Part shown: in pieces, positions 7,609 through 16,431 of the stretch
Layout of the letters: every line of letters begins with the position of its first letter
How positions within the stretch are numbered: position 1 is the first letter of the stretch
Notes under the pieces: model-generated
Seen by the model: only the letters and a program-made list of their open reading frames with translations
Databases searched by the model: none
Told to the model about the DNA's origin: nothing
Position numbers and translations under genes: made by a program
Source of the DNA: Odoribacter lunatus
GTDB taxonomy: Bacteria; Bacteroidota; Bacteroidia; Bacteroidales; Marinifilaceae
Direction of reading: 5' to 3'
Assembly: GCF_943193135.1 (NCBI RefSeq)
Contig: NZ_CALPCZ010000005.1
Coordinates: 1 to 64,000, forward strand
Length of the DNA: 64,000 nt

Positions 7609-9330
7609 TTATTCGTCGAATCTGATGTCTTTTAATATCATTTGGATGTCCGTTTTTCCCATGAATTCGTTTTCCTGGAGGTTGTAACATATATCGAAAC
7701 ATTTCCTTGAAGTGATTTCATGGTATAATTTCCCCATGCCGAATCCGATGCCGCTTTTGTCATTGCATACACGCGTGTCGTCGACGACGACCAGTTTTAA
7801 GTGTTCGTTGTTGCGTCCCACTCGTTTACTTCCGATAAAGTTTGTGACATTTGGGGTCATAAATACGGGTATGGTATTGTTTGGGCCGAAAGGTGCGAAT
7901 TTCTGGAGCATGCCGTACAGTTCGGGGGTGATGTCCGATAGCTTTATCTGGGCGTCTATGTTGATTTGGGGCGTCAGCATTTCTTCGGTGATTGTTTCAC
8001 TGACGATTTGTTCAAATTTCTTTTTAAACGGTTCGATGTTTTCCAGTTTCATCGTGAGTCCCGCTGCGTATTTGTGTCCTCCGTAGTTTTCAAGATATTC
8101 ACTGCATTGCGATATGGCGTAGTATAGGTCGAATCCTTCAACGGAGCGGGCGGAACCGGTAGCGAATCCGTTCGATTGAGTCAGTATGATTGTCGGACGG
8201 TAGAAGGTTTCTGTTAGTCTTGAGGCTACGATACCGATGACGCCTTTGTGCCAGTTGGGATTGTAGAGTACTGTTGTTTTTTGTGTGGGGGAGATTTCGG
8301 CTTGAAGAAGGTATTGGATGGCTTCTTCCGTAATGTCGTGGTCTAGTTTTTTGCGTTTGTCGTTGAAGGTGTTGATGTCGGAGGCTATGTTTTCGGCACA
8401 GTTTTCTTCGTCCGCCGTCAGTAGTTCTACTGCTTTGCGCCCCGATTCGATGCGTCCTGCCGCATTGATTCTCGGTCCGATACGAAAAACAATGTCGTTG
8501 ATGGTGATTTCTTTGTCGATGTTGGAGGTTTCGATGATGGTTTTTAGTCCCAGGCCGGGCTGCGTGTTGAGTTGCTGGAGTCCGTAATAGGCCAGTATCC
8601 GGTTTTCTCCGGTGATGGGGACGATGTCGCTGGCAATGCTGACACATAGTAAGTCCAGCAGTTTGTAGAGTTCAGACATCGGCAGATTGTGTTTTATCGT
8701 GTGTGCCTGAACAAGTTTAAAGCTGACACCGCATCCGCTCAGCCATTTATAGGGATAATTGCAATCGTTGCGCTGGGGGTCCAGGACGGCTACTGCTTCC
8801 GGCAAGGATTCGCCGGGAGTATGGTGGTCACAGATGATGATATGGATACCTTTTTCTTTGGCATATTTTACTTTTTCGACGGCTTTTACGCCGCAATCCG
8901 TGACAATTATCAGTGAGAATCCGTTTTCGGCAGCATAATCGATGCCTTTTATGGAGATACCGTATCCTTCCATGTACCGGTCAGGAATGTAATATTCCAG
9001 ATTGGAAGGATTGCATTTGTTTTTGAGGTATTTGTAAAGCAAGGCAACCGCTGTTGTTCCGTCGACGTCATAGTCTCCGTATATCATGACTTTTTCGTCT
9101 TCTGCAATGGCTTTGTCCAACCGTTCAACGGCTTTGTCCATGTCTTTCATCAGGAAAGGGTCATGAAGCATATTAAGGGACGGATGGAAAAAGGCCTGTA
9201 CTTCTTCCGGTGTTTCAATCCCTCTTTGAAGCAAAAGATTTGCTATGATAGAGCAGCAGTTTGTTTTTTTTGATAGTTCTGATATTTTATTTTCCTCTGC
9301 GGGAGTGTTTAAAACCCATCTTTTTTTCAT
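7609..9330 (-). CDS. recJ: Single-strand DNA-specific 5'-3' exonuclease RecJ
   Basis: DHH-family exonuclease acting in RecF-pathway recombination and mismatch repair. Metal-binding motifs visible: YGDYDVDGTT (Asp86/88/90), VTDCGV, and CDHH near residues 165-168. The DHHA1 domain carries GGHKYAAGLTM and the C-terminal OB-fold region follows. 573 residues is the family length. It is upstream of recR in an apparent two-gene operon, and divergent from lysS across 209 bp. Confidence 0.95.
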   Translation of the reverse strand: MKKRWVLNTPAEENKISELSKKTNCCSIIANLLLQRGIETPEEVQAFFHPSLNMLHDPFLMKDMDKAVERLDKAIAEDEKVMIYGDYDVDGTTAVALLYKYLKNKCNPSNLEYYIPDRYMEGYGISIKGIDYAAENGFSLIIVTDCGVKAVEKVKYAKEKGIHIIICDHHTPGESLPEAVAVLDPQRNDCNYPYKWLSGCGVSFKLVQAHTIKHNLPMSELYKLLDLLCVSIASDIVPITGENRILAYYGLQQLNTQPGLGLKTIIETSNIDKEITINDIVFRIGPRINAAGRIESGRKAVELLTADEENCAENIASDINTFNDKRKKLDHDITEEAIQYLLQAEISPTQKTTVLYNPNWHKGVIGIVASRLTETFYRPTIILTQSNGFATGSARSVEGFDLYYAISQCSEYLENYGGHKYAAGLTMKLENIEPFKKKFEQIVSETITEEMLTPQINIDAQIKLSDITPELYGMLQKFAPFGPNNTIPVFMTPNVTNFIGSKRVGRNNEHLKLVVVDDTRVCNDKSGIGFGMGKLYHEITSRKCFDICYNLQENEFMGKTDIQMILKDIRFDE

Positions 9331-9450
9331 TATACTTTTTTCAATTCTGCTACAAAGTAGCGGAATTTCCGCGTGATTTCAAAGCTAATTATTTATAATT
9401 TTTCAATAGTTATGGTATGGTTTTATCTATCAAATAAATAGAGTCTGCTT

Positions 9451-9483
9451 TTTGAGATTCAATGGTTTATTTTATTATCTTTG
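9451..9483 (+). promoter_or_regulatory. Bacteroidetes promoter of the lysS operon
   Basis: TTTG at 9451-9454, 21-nt spacer, TATCTTTG at 9476-9483: an exact match to both parts of the consensus. Predicted start of transcription is near 9490, giving a ~50-nt leader before lysS. Confidence 0.8.
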
Positions 9484-9539
9484 TACCTTTAAAAGGGGAA
9501 ATAATATATTAATTTATTGAAATTAAAGTATATAAAGAA

Positions 9540-11261
9540 ATGAGTTTTACCGAGTTAAGTGAACAAGAAATTATCCGAAGGAATTCTTTGGCCGAATTGG
9601 AAAAATTGGGGATTGAGGCTTATCCGGCTCCGGAGTTTAAGGTGAATGCCCATGCGGCGGAAATAAAGGAAAGTTTTAAGGATGATGAGGCTCCGAGAGA
9701 AGTGGTGGTGGCAGGACGTATGATGAGCCGGAGAATAATGGGTAAAGCTTCGTTTTTTGAGTTGCAGGATGCTACGGGCAGGATTCAGGTGTATGTGAGC
9801 CGGGATGATATTGCTGTCGATGAGAATGCAACGGCTTATAATACGGTGTTTAAAAAGTTGATGGATATAGGGGATATTGTAGGGGTGAAAGGATTTGTAT
9901 TCCGTACGCAGACGGGAGAGATTTCGGTACATGCCAAAGAGTTGGTTATGCTGTCGAAGTCGTTGCGTCCGCTTCCGGTGGTAAAGGAGAAGGACGGAAA
10001 GGTTTTTGATGCGTTTACGGATGCCGAGCAACGTTATCGTCAGCGTTATCTGGATTTGATTGTAAATCCGCAAGTGAAGGATGTGTTTGTGAAGCGGACG
10101 AAGATGATTAATGCTATCCGTGAGTTTTTTAACAGTAAAGGTTATTTGGAGGTAGAAACTCCCGTGTTGCAGTCTATTCCTGGAGGAGCATCTGCCAGAC
10201 CGTTTATTACGCATCATAATGCGTTGGATATTCCGCTTTATTTGCGTATTGCGAATGAGCTTTATCTGAAGCGATTGATTGTGGGAGGTTTTGAAGGCGT
10301 GTATGAGTTTTCGCGTAATTTTCGTAATGAAGGCATGGACAGGACGCATAATCCGGAGTTTACTTGTATGGAGATTTATGTGGCTTACAAGGATTATTTG
10401 TGGATGATGAATTTTACGGAGGAGATGATTGAGCGTGCGGCGATGGCGATTAACGGAACAACGAAGGCGGTTATCGGAGAGAATGAGATTGATTTTAAGA
10501 GGCCTTTTAAGCGGGTACGGATGGCAGATGCGATTAAGGAGTATACAGGGTATGATATAGAAAAGATGTCGGAAGAGGAGTTGTATGATGCTTGTGTGAA
10601 GATGGGTATTGAGGTGGATAAGACGATGGGAAAGGGCAAGTTGATAGACGAGATTTTCGGAGAGAAATGTGAGGCTCATTATATTCAGCCTACGTTTATT
10701 TATGATTATCCGAAGGAGATGTCGCCTCTGACCAAAAAACATCGGGAGAATCCGGATTTAACGGAACGTTTTGAGTTGTTTGTGAATGGGAAGGAGGTTG
10801 CCAATGCTTATTCCGAGTTGAATGATCCGGTTGATCAGCTGGAGCGTTTTCAGGAGCAGTTGCGGTTACAGGAGCGGGGAGATGATGAGGCGATGTATAT
10901 TGATTATGATTTTGTGCGTGCTTTGGAGTACGGAATGCCTCCGACGTCCGGTATGGGAATCGGTATAGACCGTCTTTGTATGTTTTTGACGAATAGTCCT
11001 TCTATTCAGGATGTTTTGTTTTTCCCACAGATGAAGCCGGAGAAGAAGATTGTGGCGGATGCCGATGATAAATTTGAAGCTTTGGGGGTTCCTCACGAAT
11101 GGGTAGACGTTATCAGGAAGGCCGGCTATCAGACGGTAGAGGCATTGAAAGCTGTCGATAATTTCAATAAGTTGCACCAGCAGTTGTGCGGAATAAACAA
11201 GAAAGAGAAGTTGGGGCTGTCGGCACCGAGTCCGGAGCAGGTGAAGGAATGGATCGGATGA
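9540..11261 (+). CDS. lysS: Lysyl-tRNA synthetase, class II
   Basis: Charges tRNA-Lys. The N-terminal OB-fold anticodon domain (about 55-160, [18 protein letters not shown]) is followed by the class II catalytic core with motif 2 ([20 protein letters not shown]) and motif 3 ([13 protein letters not shown]). After the usual enzyme end (PQMKPEKK) there is an extra ~70-residue C-terminal helical extension ([15 protein letters not shown] ... VKEWIG) seen in Bacteroidetes enzymes of ~575 residues. First gene of an operon with gpsA 13 bp downstream. Confidence 0.95.
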   Translation: MSFTELSEQEIIRRNSLAELEKLGIEAYPAPEFKVNAHAAEIKESFKDDEAPREVVVAGRMMSRRIMGKASFFELQDATGRIQVYVSRDDIAVDENATAYNTVFKKLMDIGDIVGVKGFVFRTQTGEISVHAKELVMLSKSLRPLPVVKEKDGKVFDAFTDAEQRYRQRYLDLIVNPQVKDVFVKRTKMINAIREFFNSKGYLEVETPVLQSIPGGASARPFITHHNALDIPLYLRIANELYLKRLIVGGFEGVYEFSRNFRNEGMDRTHNPEFTCMEIYVAYKDYLWMMNFTEEMIERAAMAINGTTKAVIGENEIDFKRPFKRVRMADAIKEYTGYDIEKMSEEELYDACVKMGIEVDKTMGKGKLIDEIFGEKCEAHYIQPTFIYDYPKEMSPLTKKHRENPDLTERFELFVNGKEVANAYSELNDPVDQLERFQEQLRLQERGDDEAMYIDYDFVRALEYGMPPTSGMGIGIDRLCMFLTNSPSIQDVLFFPQMKPEKKIVADADDKFEALGVPHEWVDVIRKAGYQTVEALKAVDNFNKLHQQLCGINKKEKLGLSAPSPEQVKEWIG

Positions 11262-11274
11262 TAAATAGAATGTT

Positions 11275-12276
11275 ATGGAATTATCTCAAACACCAAGAAT
11301 AGGGGTTGTCGGAGGCGGTAGTTGGGCAACGGCGATTGCAAGAATACTGACGGAGACTAATGGGCATATTACCTGGTTTATGCGTAATATCGATACGATT
11401 AATGCTTTTAAGTCTTTTAGTCATAATCCGCGTTATCTGACGGAAGTGGAGTTCGATTTATCCAGGATTACGTTTACGAATCGGCTGGATGAGTTGATTG
11501 ATATGTGTGATGTGATTATATTTGCTATTCCGAGTGCTTTTTTGAAGAATGTGACTTCCCAGATTACCCGTCCGTTGGGAGGAAAGATTGTGGTTTCGGC
11601 AATTAAGGGATTGATTCCCGATGACAATTTGATTATTGCAGAGTTTTTCAATAATTATTTCAATGTTCCTTTGGAGCAGATTGTGGTGATTTCAGGACCG
11701 TGTCATGCGGAAGAGATTGCTTTGGAAAGGTTGTCTTATCTGACTTTTGCCAGCAATGATTTGAAGGTAGCGCGGTATGTGGCCCAGGCGTTTGATTGTC
11801 ATTATGTGAAGACCAGTATATCGGATGATATATATGGTACGGAATATTCGGCCGTTTTGAAGAATGTGATTGCCATTGCTGCCGGGATTTGTCACGGTTT
11901 GAGATATGGGGATAATTTTCAGGCGGTGTTGATTGCAAATGCGATACAGGAGATCGAGCGTTTTGTGGCGACGGTTCATCCTATTCACCGGGATATAAAG
12001 AGCTCGGCTTATTTAGGAGATTTGTTGGTGACGGCTTATTCGCAGTTTAGCCGTAACAGGACTTTCGGAACGATGATAGGAAAGGGGTATTCGGTGAAGT
12101 CTGCGCAGATGGAGATGCTGATGATTGCGGAGGGGTATTTTGCCGTGAAGGGGATAAAGGAGATTAATGAACATTATAATGTACACATGCCGATAACGAA
12201 TGCCGTATATAATATACTTTATGAACGTATAAGTCCGGCGATGGAAATCCGTTTGCTGACGGAAGAGTTGAGATAA
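11275..12276 (+). CDS. gpsA: NAD(P)H-dependent glycerol-3-phosphate dehydrogenase
   Basis: Reduces dihydroxyacetone phosphate to sn-glycerol 3-phosphate, the phospholipid backbone precursor. The dinucleotide-binding start is GVVGGGSWATAIA (the family usually has GAGSWGTA). SGPCHAEEIA and KNVIAIAAGICHGL supply the catalytic-lysine region. 333 residues matches the family. lysS-gpsA linkage is common in Bacteroidales. Confidence 0.93.
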   Translation: MELSQTPRIGVVGGGSWATAIARILTETNGHITWFMRNIDTINAFKSFSHNPRYLTEVEFDLSRITFTNRLDELIDMCDVIIFAIPSAFLKNVTSQITRPLGGKIVVSAIKGLIPDDNLIIAEFFNNYFNVPLEQIVVISGPCHAEEIALERLSYLTFASNDLKVARYVAQAFDCHYVKTSISDDIYGTEYSAVLKNVIAIAAGICHGLRYGDNFQAVLIANAIQEIERFVATVHPIHRDIKSSAYLGDLLVTAYSQFSRNRTFGTMIGKGYSVKSAQMEMLMIAEGYFAVKGIKEINEHYNVHMPITNAVYNILYERISPAMEIRLLTEELR

Positions 12277-12291
12277 TAACAGGTATTGCCT

Positions 12292-13464
12292 ATGTTTTAT
12301 TTGGAAGAGATAAGAACGCAGAAGCAGGAGGAGGCGTTTATAGAACTCCCGGTTCGTTTATATAAGGATTGTCCTTATTGGATACGTCCTTTGAATCAGG
12401 ATATACGGAATGTGTTTAATCCGGAAAAGAATCCGTGTTTCAAACAGGGTGAATGTGAGCGGTGGATGTTGAAGAATGAGGCGGGGGAGTATGTGGGAAG
12501 GGTGGCGGCTTTTGTTAATGGCAAGACTTGCGGACTGGATAAATATAAGGTGGGACAGATGGGTTTTTTTGAGTGTGTGGATGACCGGGAGGCTGCTTTT
12601 ATGTTGTTTGATTGTTGCCGGAAGTGGCTTGAAGCAAGGGGAATGGAAGCAATGGAGGGACCTGTGAATTTTGGAGAGCGTATAGAATGGTGGGGATTGC
12701 TGATTGATGGTTTTGAGCAGTATCCGAATTATGCGATGCCTTATACTCACTCCTATTATGTGAAGTTTTTTGAAGAATACGGATTTCGTGATTTTTTTAA
12801 ACAGTATACATATCGTACCAAGCTGGTGATGGATAGTTTGGCGCCGATTGTTGTGTGGAAGGCGGACCGATTGTTGAAGAATCCGGATTATTCGGTTTTT
12901 ACTTATAGGGAAATTGGCATGCGGAAGGCGATAGATTCGTTGTTGGATGTATATAATAAGGCATGGAATCTGGAGGTGCACGGCGTTGACGGGATTACCC
13001 GGGAGCAAGTGGTGACTATTTATAAGAGTTTACGTCCGATAATTGATAAGGATTTGATTTATTTTGCTTATTATAAGGAGCAACCGATAGGTTTTTTCTT
13101 GATGTTTCCGGAGATTAACCAAGCGATAAGACATTTGAAAGGCAGGATGGATTTGTGTGGTATGCTGAAATTTTTGTATTATCGTCATGTAAAAAAAATA
13201 GATGTGGCGTTGGGGCAGTTGTTTGGCGTGGTGCCGGAGTTTCAGGGGAAAGGGGTGGAAGCTGCCATGATTAAGCGTTTTTGTGAAAAGATTGTAGAGA
13301 AGAATAGTTGTTATAAATATTTGGAAATGAATTGGGTGGGTGATTTTAATCCCCAAATGATGCATTTGATGGAATATTTGAGTGCAACAGCCGTAAAAAC
13401 ACATGTTACTTATCGTAAGCTTTTTCGAGATGACATAGAATTTGTCCGGTCAGTAGATAAATAA
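12292..13464 (+). CDS. GNAT-type N-acetyltransferase-like protein
   Basis: ATG 12292 is chosen over a TTG two codons upstream because it follows a weak AGG ribosome site. The 390-residue product has a central/C-terminal GNAT-like acetyl-CoA segment (GVVPEFQGKGVEAAMIKR) and YLEMNWVGDFNPQM near the end, with a large N-terminal half rich in aromatic residues (NFGERIEWWGLL, MPYTHSYYV). Such Bacteroidetes proteins are usually annotated only as acetyltransferase-like; substrate unknown. It lies 15 bp after gpsA and 10 bp before the clostripain gene, so it is part of the lysS operon. Confidence 0.6.
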   Translation: MFYLEEIRTQKQEEAFIELPVRLYKDCPYWIRPLNQDIRNVFNPEKNPCFKQGECERWMLKNEAGEYVGRVAAFVNGKTCGLDKYKVGQMGFFECVDDREAAFMLFDCCRKWLEARGMEAMEGPVNFGERIEWWGLLIDGFEQYPNYAMPYTHSYYVKFFEEYGFRDFFKQYTYRTKLVMDSLAPIVVWKADRLLKNPDYSVFTYREIGMRKAIDSLLDVYNKAWNLEVHGVDGITREQVVTIYKSLRPIIDKDLIYFAYYKEQPIGFFLMFPEINQAIRHLKGRMDLCGMLKFLYYRHVKKIDVALGQLFGVVPEFQGKGVEAAMIKRFCEKIVEKNSCYKYLEMNWVGDFNPQMMHLMEYLSATAVKTHVTYRKLFRDDIEFVRSVDK

Positions 13465-13474
13465 TGATGAGATT

Positions 13475-14572
13475 ATGCGTCTTTTTCTGTTTGTGTTATT
13501 GTTATTGCCGGTTTTTGTAGCTTGTAGTGATGATCCTTCAGAGCCACAAGAGGGTGTGGGGCGTACTGTCATTGTATATTTGGGCGTGGATAATAATTTT
13601 GCCGGTGAAGGCGCTGAAAAAATCAAGGTATTGACCGAGAACTGGAAGGGAAGTTATAATGGGAATCTGTTAGTATATGCTGATGCGGGGAGAGCGGTGT
13701 TGGTACATATTTATGAGAATAAGAGTGGTCGGAGGATGGCAGATACTATACAGGAATACGGCTCTGAAAATTCGGCAGATCCGGTTGTGTTAAAAAGAGT
13801 ATTGTCTGAGGTGAAAGAGCAGTTTCCTGCCGATTCATATGGAATGATTGTGCTTTCGCATGGTTCCGGGTGGTTGCCCCAGGGGCAGTTGACGGCTCCG
13901 GCTTCTATTATTCAGGATCGTCGTAGCGAGATGGAATTGGGGGATTTTGTAGAGGCTATTCCGATGCCTTTGGACTTTATTATTTTTGATGCCTGTTTTA
14001 TGGGGACGATAGAGGTTGCTTATGAGTTGAAAGAGAAGGTGAAATATGTGGTTGCTTCTCCGGCCGAAGTGTTGGCGCCGGGGTTTGTTTATGAGAATAT
14101 AGTTGGGCATTTGATGAAGGATGAACCGGATTTAGTAGCTGTTGCGAAAGATTTTTATGAGTATTACGATGGATTGAGCGATTTTTGGAGGTCGGCTACC
14201 GTATCGGTTGTAAAGACGGAGGGCTTGGATGAGGTTGCTGCTTGTTTCAGGGAGATTGGAGATATGGAGGATGCGGAAGGGATGGATTTATCGCAGATAC
14301 AGAATTATGGGTATGCTTCTCATATTTTATTTACAGATATAGGGGATTACGTTTCTCATTGGAGCCCGAAATGTTATGAGCAGTTTATGAAAAAGTTGAA
14401 TGAGGCTGTTGTTTATAAAGCTCATACACCTGGGTATTATTCTTCAGGAAATATGGCTTATAATGCAATTAATGCATATAGCGGATTGGCGCTGTATGTT
14501 CCGCAAGTTTATTATCCATTTCTTAATGAGGAATTTCAAAAATTGAAATGGGTAAGGGCCATTAGTCGATAA
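13475..14572 (+). CDS. Clostripain-family (C11) cysteine peptidase lipoprotein
   Basis: Signal peptide ending in a lipobox with Cys17 (PVFVAC), so outer-membrane or periplasmic lipoprotein. The C11 catalytic pair is His129 (LSHGSGW) and Cys174 (FDACFMGTIEVAYEL), set in YGMIVLSHG and LDFIIFDAC. Family members cut after Arg/Lys; related secreted Bacteroides enzymes activate toxins, but the target here is unknown. Last gene of the lysS-gpsA-GNAT run; its 3' end overlaps the convergent NlpC/P60 gene by 11 bp. Confidence 0.88.
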   Translation: MRLFLFVLLLLPVFVACSDDPSEPQEGVGRTVIVYLGVDNNFAGEGAEKIKVLTENWKGSYNGNLLVYADAGRAVLVHIYENKSGRRMADTIQEYGSENSADPVVLKRVLSEVKEQFPADSYGMIVLSHGSGWLPQGQLTAPASIIQDRRSEMELGDFVEAIPMPLDFIIFDACFMGTIEVAYELKEKVKYVVASPAEVLAPGFVYENIVGHLMKDEPDLVAVAKDFYEYYDGLSDFWRSATVSVVKTEGLDEVAACFREIGDMEDAEGMDLSQIQNYGYASHILFTDIGDYVSHWSPKCYEQFMKKLNEAVVYKAHTPGYYSSGNMAYNAINAYSGLALYVPQVYYPFLNEEFQKLKWVRAISR

Positions 14573-15350
14573 TCAGTCGTTTGATGACTTTGAGGTTGTG
14601 TGTATAACGTTTCAAGTCTTCGTTAAAAATGCCTTGGTGGTCTATTTTATCGATTCTAACTTTTCCGGAAGCGTGAATAATCCGGTTTTCCTGCCAGATG
14701 ATGCCGACGTGTGTGATGGCTCCCAAGTCGTCTCCAAAAAAAGCTAAATCTCCGGGAAGAGCTTCTTCGACGAATGAAAAGTTTTGTCCGCAGAGTACCT
14801 GTTGTGAAGCGTCGCGAGGGATTTCCATACCGGCCATTCGATATACGATTTGAGTGAAGCCGGAGCAGTCGATACCGTATGGAGTCCGTCCTCCCCAAAG
14901 ATAGGGCGTGTTGTGATACATGAGGGCGTATTCGATAATTAATTCCCGGAAACTGTCGATGCCGACATCTTTTAAACGGGTTACTAATGTGTATGTGTCG
15001 TTGCCGATAAGCATGGTGTTGTTGTCGGCGTTAAAAAAAGGTAGTACGCTTCCGGAAGTAATCAGATAGTTACCGTAGGCTCCTTCTTTGCGAACGATGT
15101 TAAATAGTTCGGTGGTCAGGACTGGAGTTTCTGCTTGATATTTTGCAGCGTATTCGTCCGTTACTTCCTGATACATTTTTTTATCAATCCATCCTTCGTA
15201 TTGGTCGTGTAGTAATTTGATGTATACCCATTTGTCTGTTGTTTCCAAAATGGAAAAGAGTTCTCCGAACAGGACTTGGGAAACCATTTCGCTTCTTTCC
15301 GACTGCTCCTTCCGCATGGGGATAATGCTTAAATTGGCAATACCATACAT
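14562..15350 (-). CDS. NlpC/P60 cysteine peptidase with SH3b domains (YkfC-like)
   Basis: Cell-wall peptide hydrolase. Residues 1-65 and about 80-128 look like two SH3b domains. The C-terminal NlpC/P60 domain has Cys162 (GIDCSGFTQ), His214 (ITHVGI) and His226 (IIHASG) as catalytic triad, plus PYLWGGRTPYG and LPGDLAFF. This architecture matches gamma-D-glutamyl-diamino-acid endopeptidases that recycle muropeptides. No signal peptide is present (it starts MYGIANLSIIP), so a cytoplasmic recycling role is more likely than wall lysis, unless the start is misplaced. Single gene. Confidence 0.85.
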   Translation of the reverse strand: MYGIANLSIIPMRKEQSERSEMVSQVLFGELFSILETTDKWVYIKLLHDQYEGWIDKKMYQEVTDEYAAKYQAETPVLTTELFNIVRKEGAYGNYLITSGSVLPFFNADNNTMLIGNDTYTLVTRLKDVGIDSFRELIIEYALMYHNTPYLWGGRTPYGIDCSGFTQIVYRMAGMEIPRDASQQVLCGQNFSFVEEALPGDLAFFGDDLGAITHVGIIWQENRIIHASGKVRIDKIDHQGIFNEDLKRYTHNLKVIKRLIID

Positions 15351-15461
15351 AAGATGTTCTGTTTAGAATGATAAAACAGTAGTTATTTTGACAAAGATAA
15401 TGTAAGTTGGATACAATGCCAAGTTTGTTTATATATAAAGTGATATAAAAGTAGTAATGGA

Positions 15462-16085
15462 TTAAAGATACTCGGGGGCTTCCGGTCCCATGTTGAATAA
15501 TAAATCTAAGATACTTAAGTTGGGTATAAAGGGGAATTTTTCTCCGAATGTCTGCGGGTAAGTTTGGAGTGCTTCAGGGAATACCGATGGTGATAATGCA
15601 GATTTTTTCGGATGAATGGTGTTTCTGTAGTCGATATAATTTTTGGTATTTTCCTGGATGTAATTTTCTGTCAGGCTTATATTAATATGTAATTTCAGTA
15701 ATTCAGTTAGTGTATCAAGGATTTTTAGGTTTAAATCCAATAGATATTTTTCTTTGTTGTTAAAATAGGTTTTGAAATCTTCTTCGTAATAGTCATAAAA
15801 AGGAGAATTTCTGTAAGCTGACTCGATACCTTTGAAATGTAATTTTTGCCAAGGAGTTGAGTAATCGATTTCAGCATCTTTGGTGAAAAATTTGATTTGT
15901 CTGTTCTTTTTGATAGGAATAGTTAGGGATAATTTCCCGTTTGCAGACATGATTTCGCATCGGTTTCTGTAGGTTTGTTTCGGATAGTGCTCAAATTGCT
16001 CTATTAAAACGTTTGAATTGTGATTTAGCGCGTATATGTACCCGATGGGAGGGAAATAGGCTGTGCTTATTAAAAGAGTGTCCAT
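15462..16085 (-). CDS. WbqC-like family protein
   Basis: 207 residues, starting LLISTAYFPPIGYIYAL and containing EHYPKQTYRNRCEI, NGKLSLTIPIKK and WQKLHFKGIESAYRNSPF, the conserved features of the WbqC-like family often found in O-antigen or surface-glycan regions. Biochemical role not established. No signal peptide or membrane helix. TAATTTTG on the minus strand at 16112-16105 is a plausible -7 element. Stands alone between an NlpC/P60 gene and the glycogen cluster. Confidence 0.8.
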   Translation of the reverse strand: MDTLLISTAYFPPIGYIYALNHNSNVLIEQFEHYPKQTYRNRCEIMSANGKLSLTIPIKKNRQIKFFTKDAEIDYSTPWQKLHFKGIESAYRNSPFYDYYEEDFKTYFNNKEKYLLDLNLKILDTLTELLKLHINISLTENYIQENTKNYIDYRNTIHPKKSALSPSVFPEALQTYPQTFGEKFPFIPNLSILDLLFNMGPEAPEYL

Positions 16086-16431
16086 TTTAAATAGTTTATG
16101 ATAGCAAAATTATAAAATTACTTTTAAAAAGGAATAGAAGATTGTTTGGATGGCAATGTGTTGGTAATTAGTGTGTTGGTAAAATGTTTTCGTCGAATTA
16201 TAAAAACAAAAACAGGAACTTCCAAAATAATTTACAGAAAAATTGTGAAATTTTATAATTATTATTTTTTTTATAATATAAAATTGATACCTTTAAAGAT
16301 GAATTTTGGAGTGATTGAGGGACGGTATAATTTAGGCGCAGAAGGGGGTGTAACAGAGGGTGATTGCAAGGCGTATAATGTAGTTTAGGAAAATTGACAG
16401 ATATAGATTTGGATAGGAAAGGGAGGTGGCT
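16086..16431. other. 346-bp AT-rich intergenic region upstream of the glycogen cluster
   Basis: Holds a WbqC -7 element on the minus strand (16105-16112) and two possible -7 elements for glgB (TACCTTTA 16288-16295; TAGATTTG 16404-16411, lacking a good -33). A 29-codon frame (ATG 16300, stop 16386-16388, MNFGVIEGRY...) follows the first of these. It could be a leader peptide or chance. No RNA gene seen. Confidence 0.4.

Noticed and set aside
9555-10742. 395-codon antisense frame within lysS
   Set aside because: Composition (His/Arg/Leu/Ile-rich) is what the reverse of a coding frame gives; lysS itself is unambiguous.
16146-16388. 80-codon frame upstream of glgB
   Set aside because: AT-rich, no family likeness, no promoter for its long form; only the last 29 codons are kept as a weak leader candidate.
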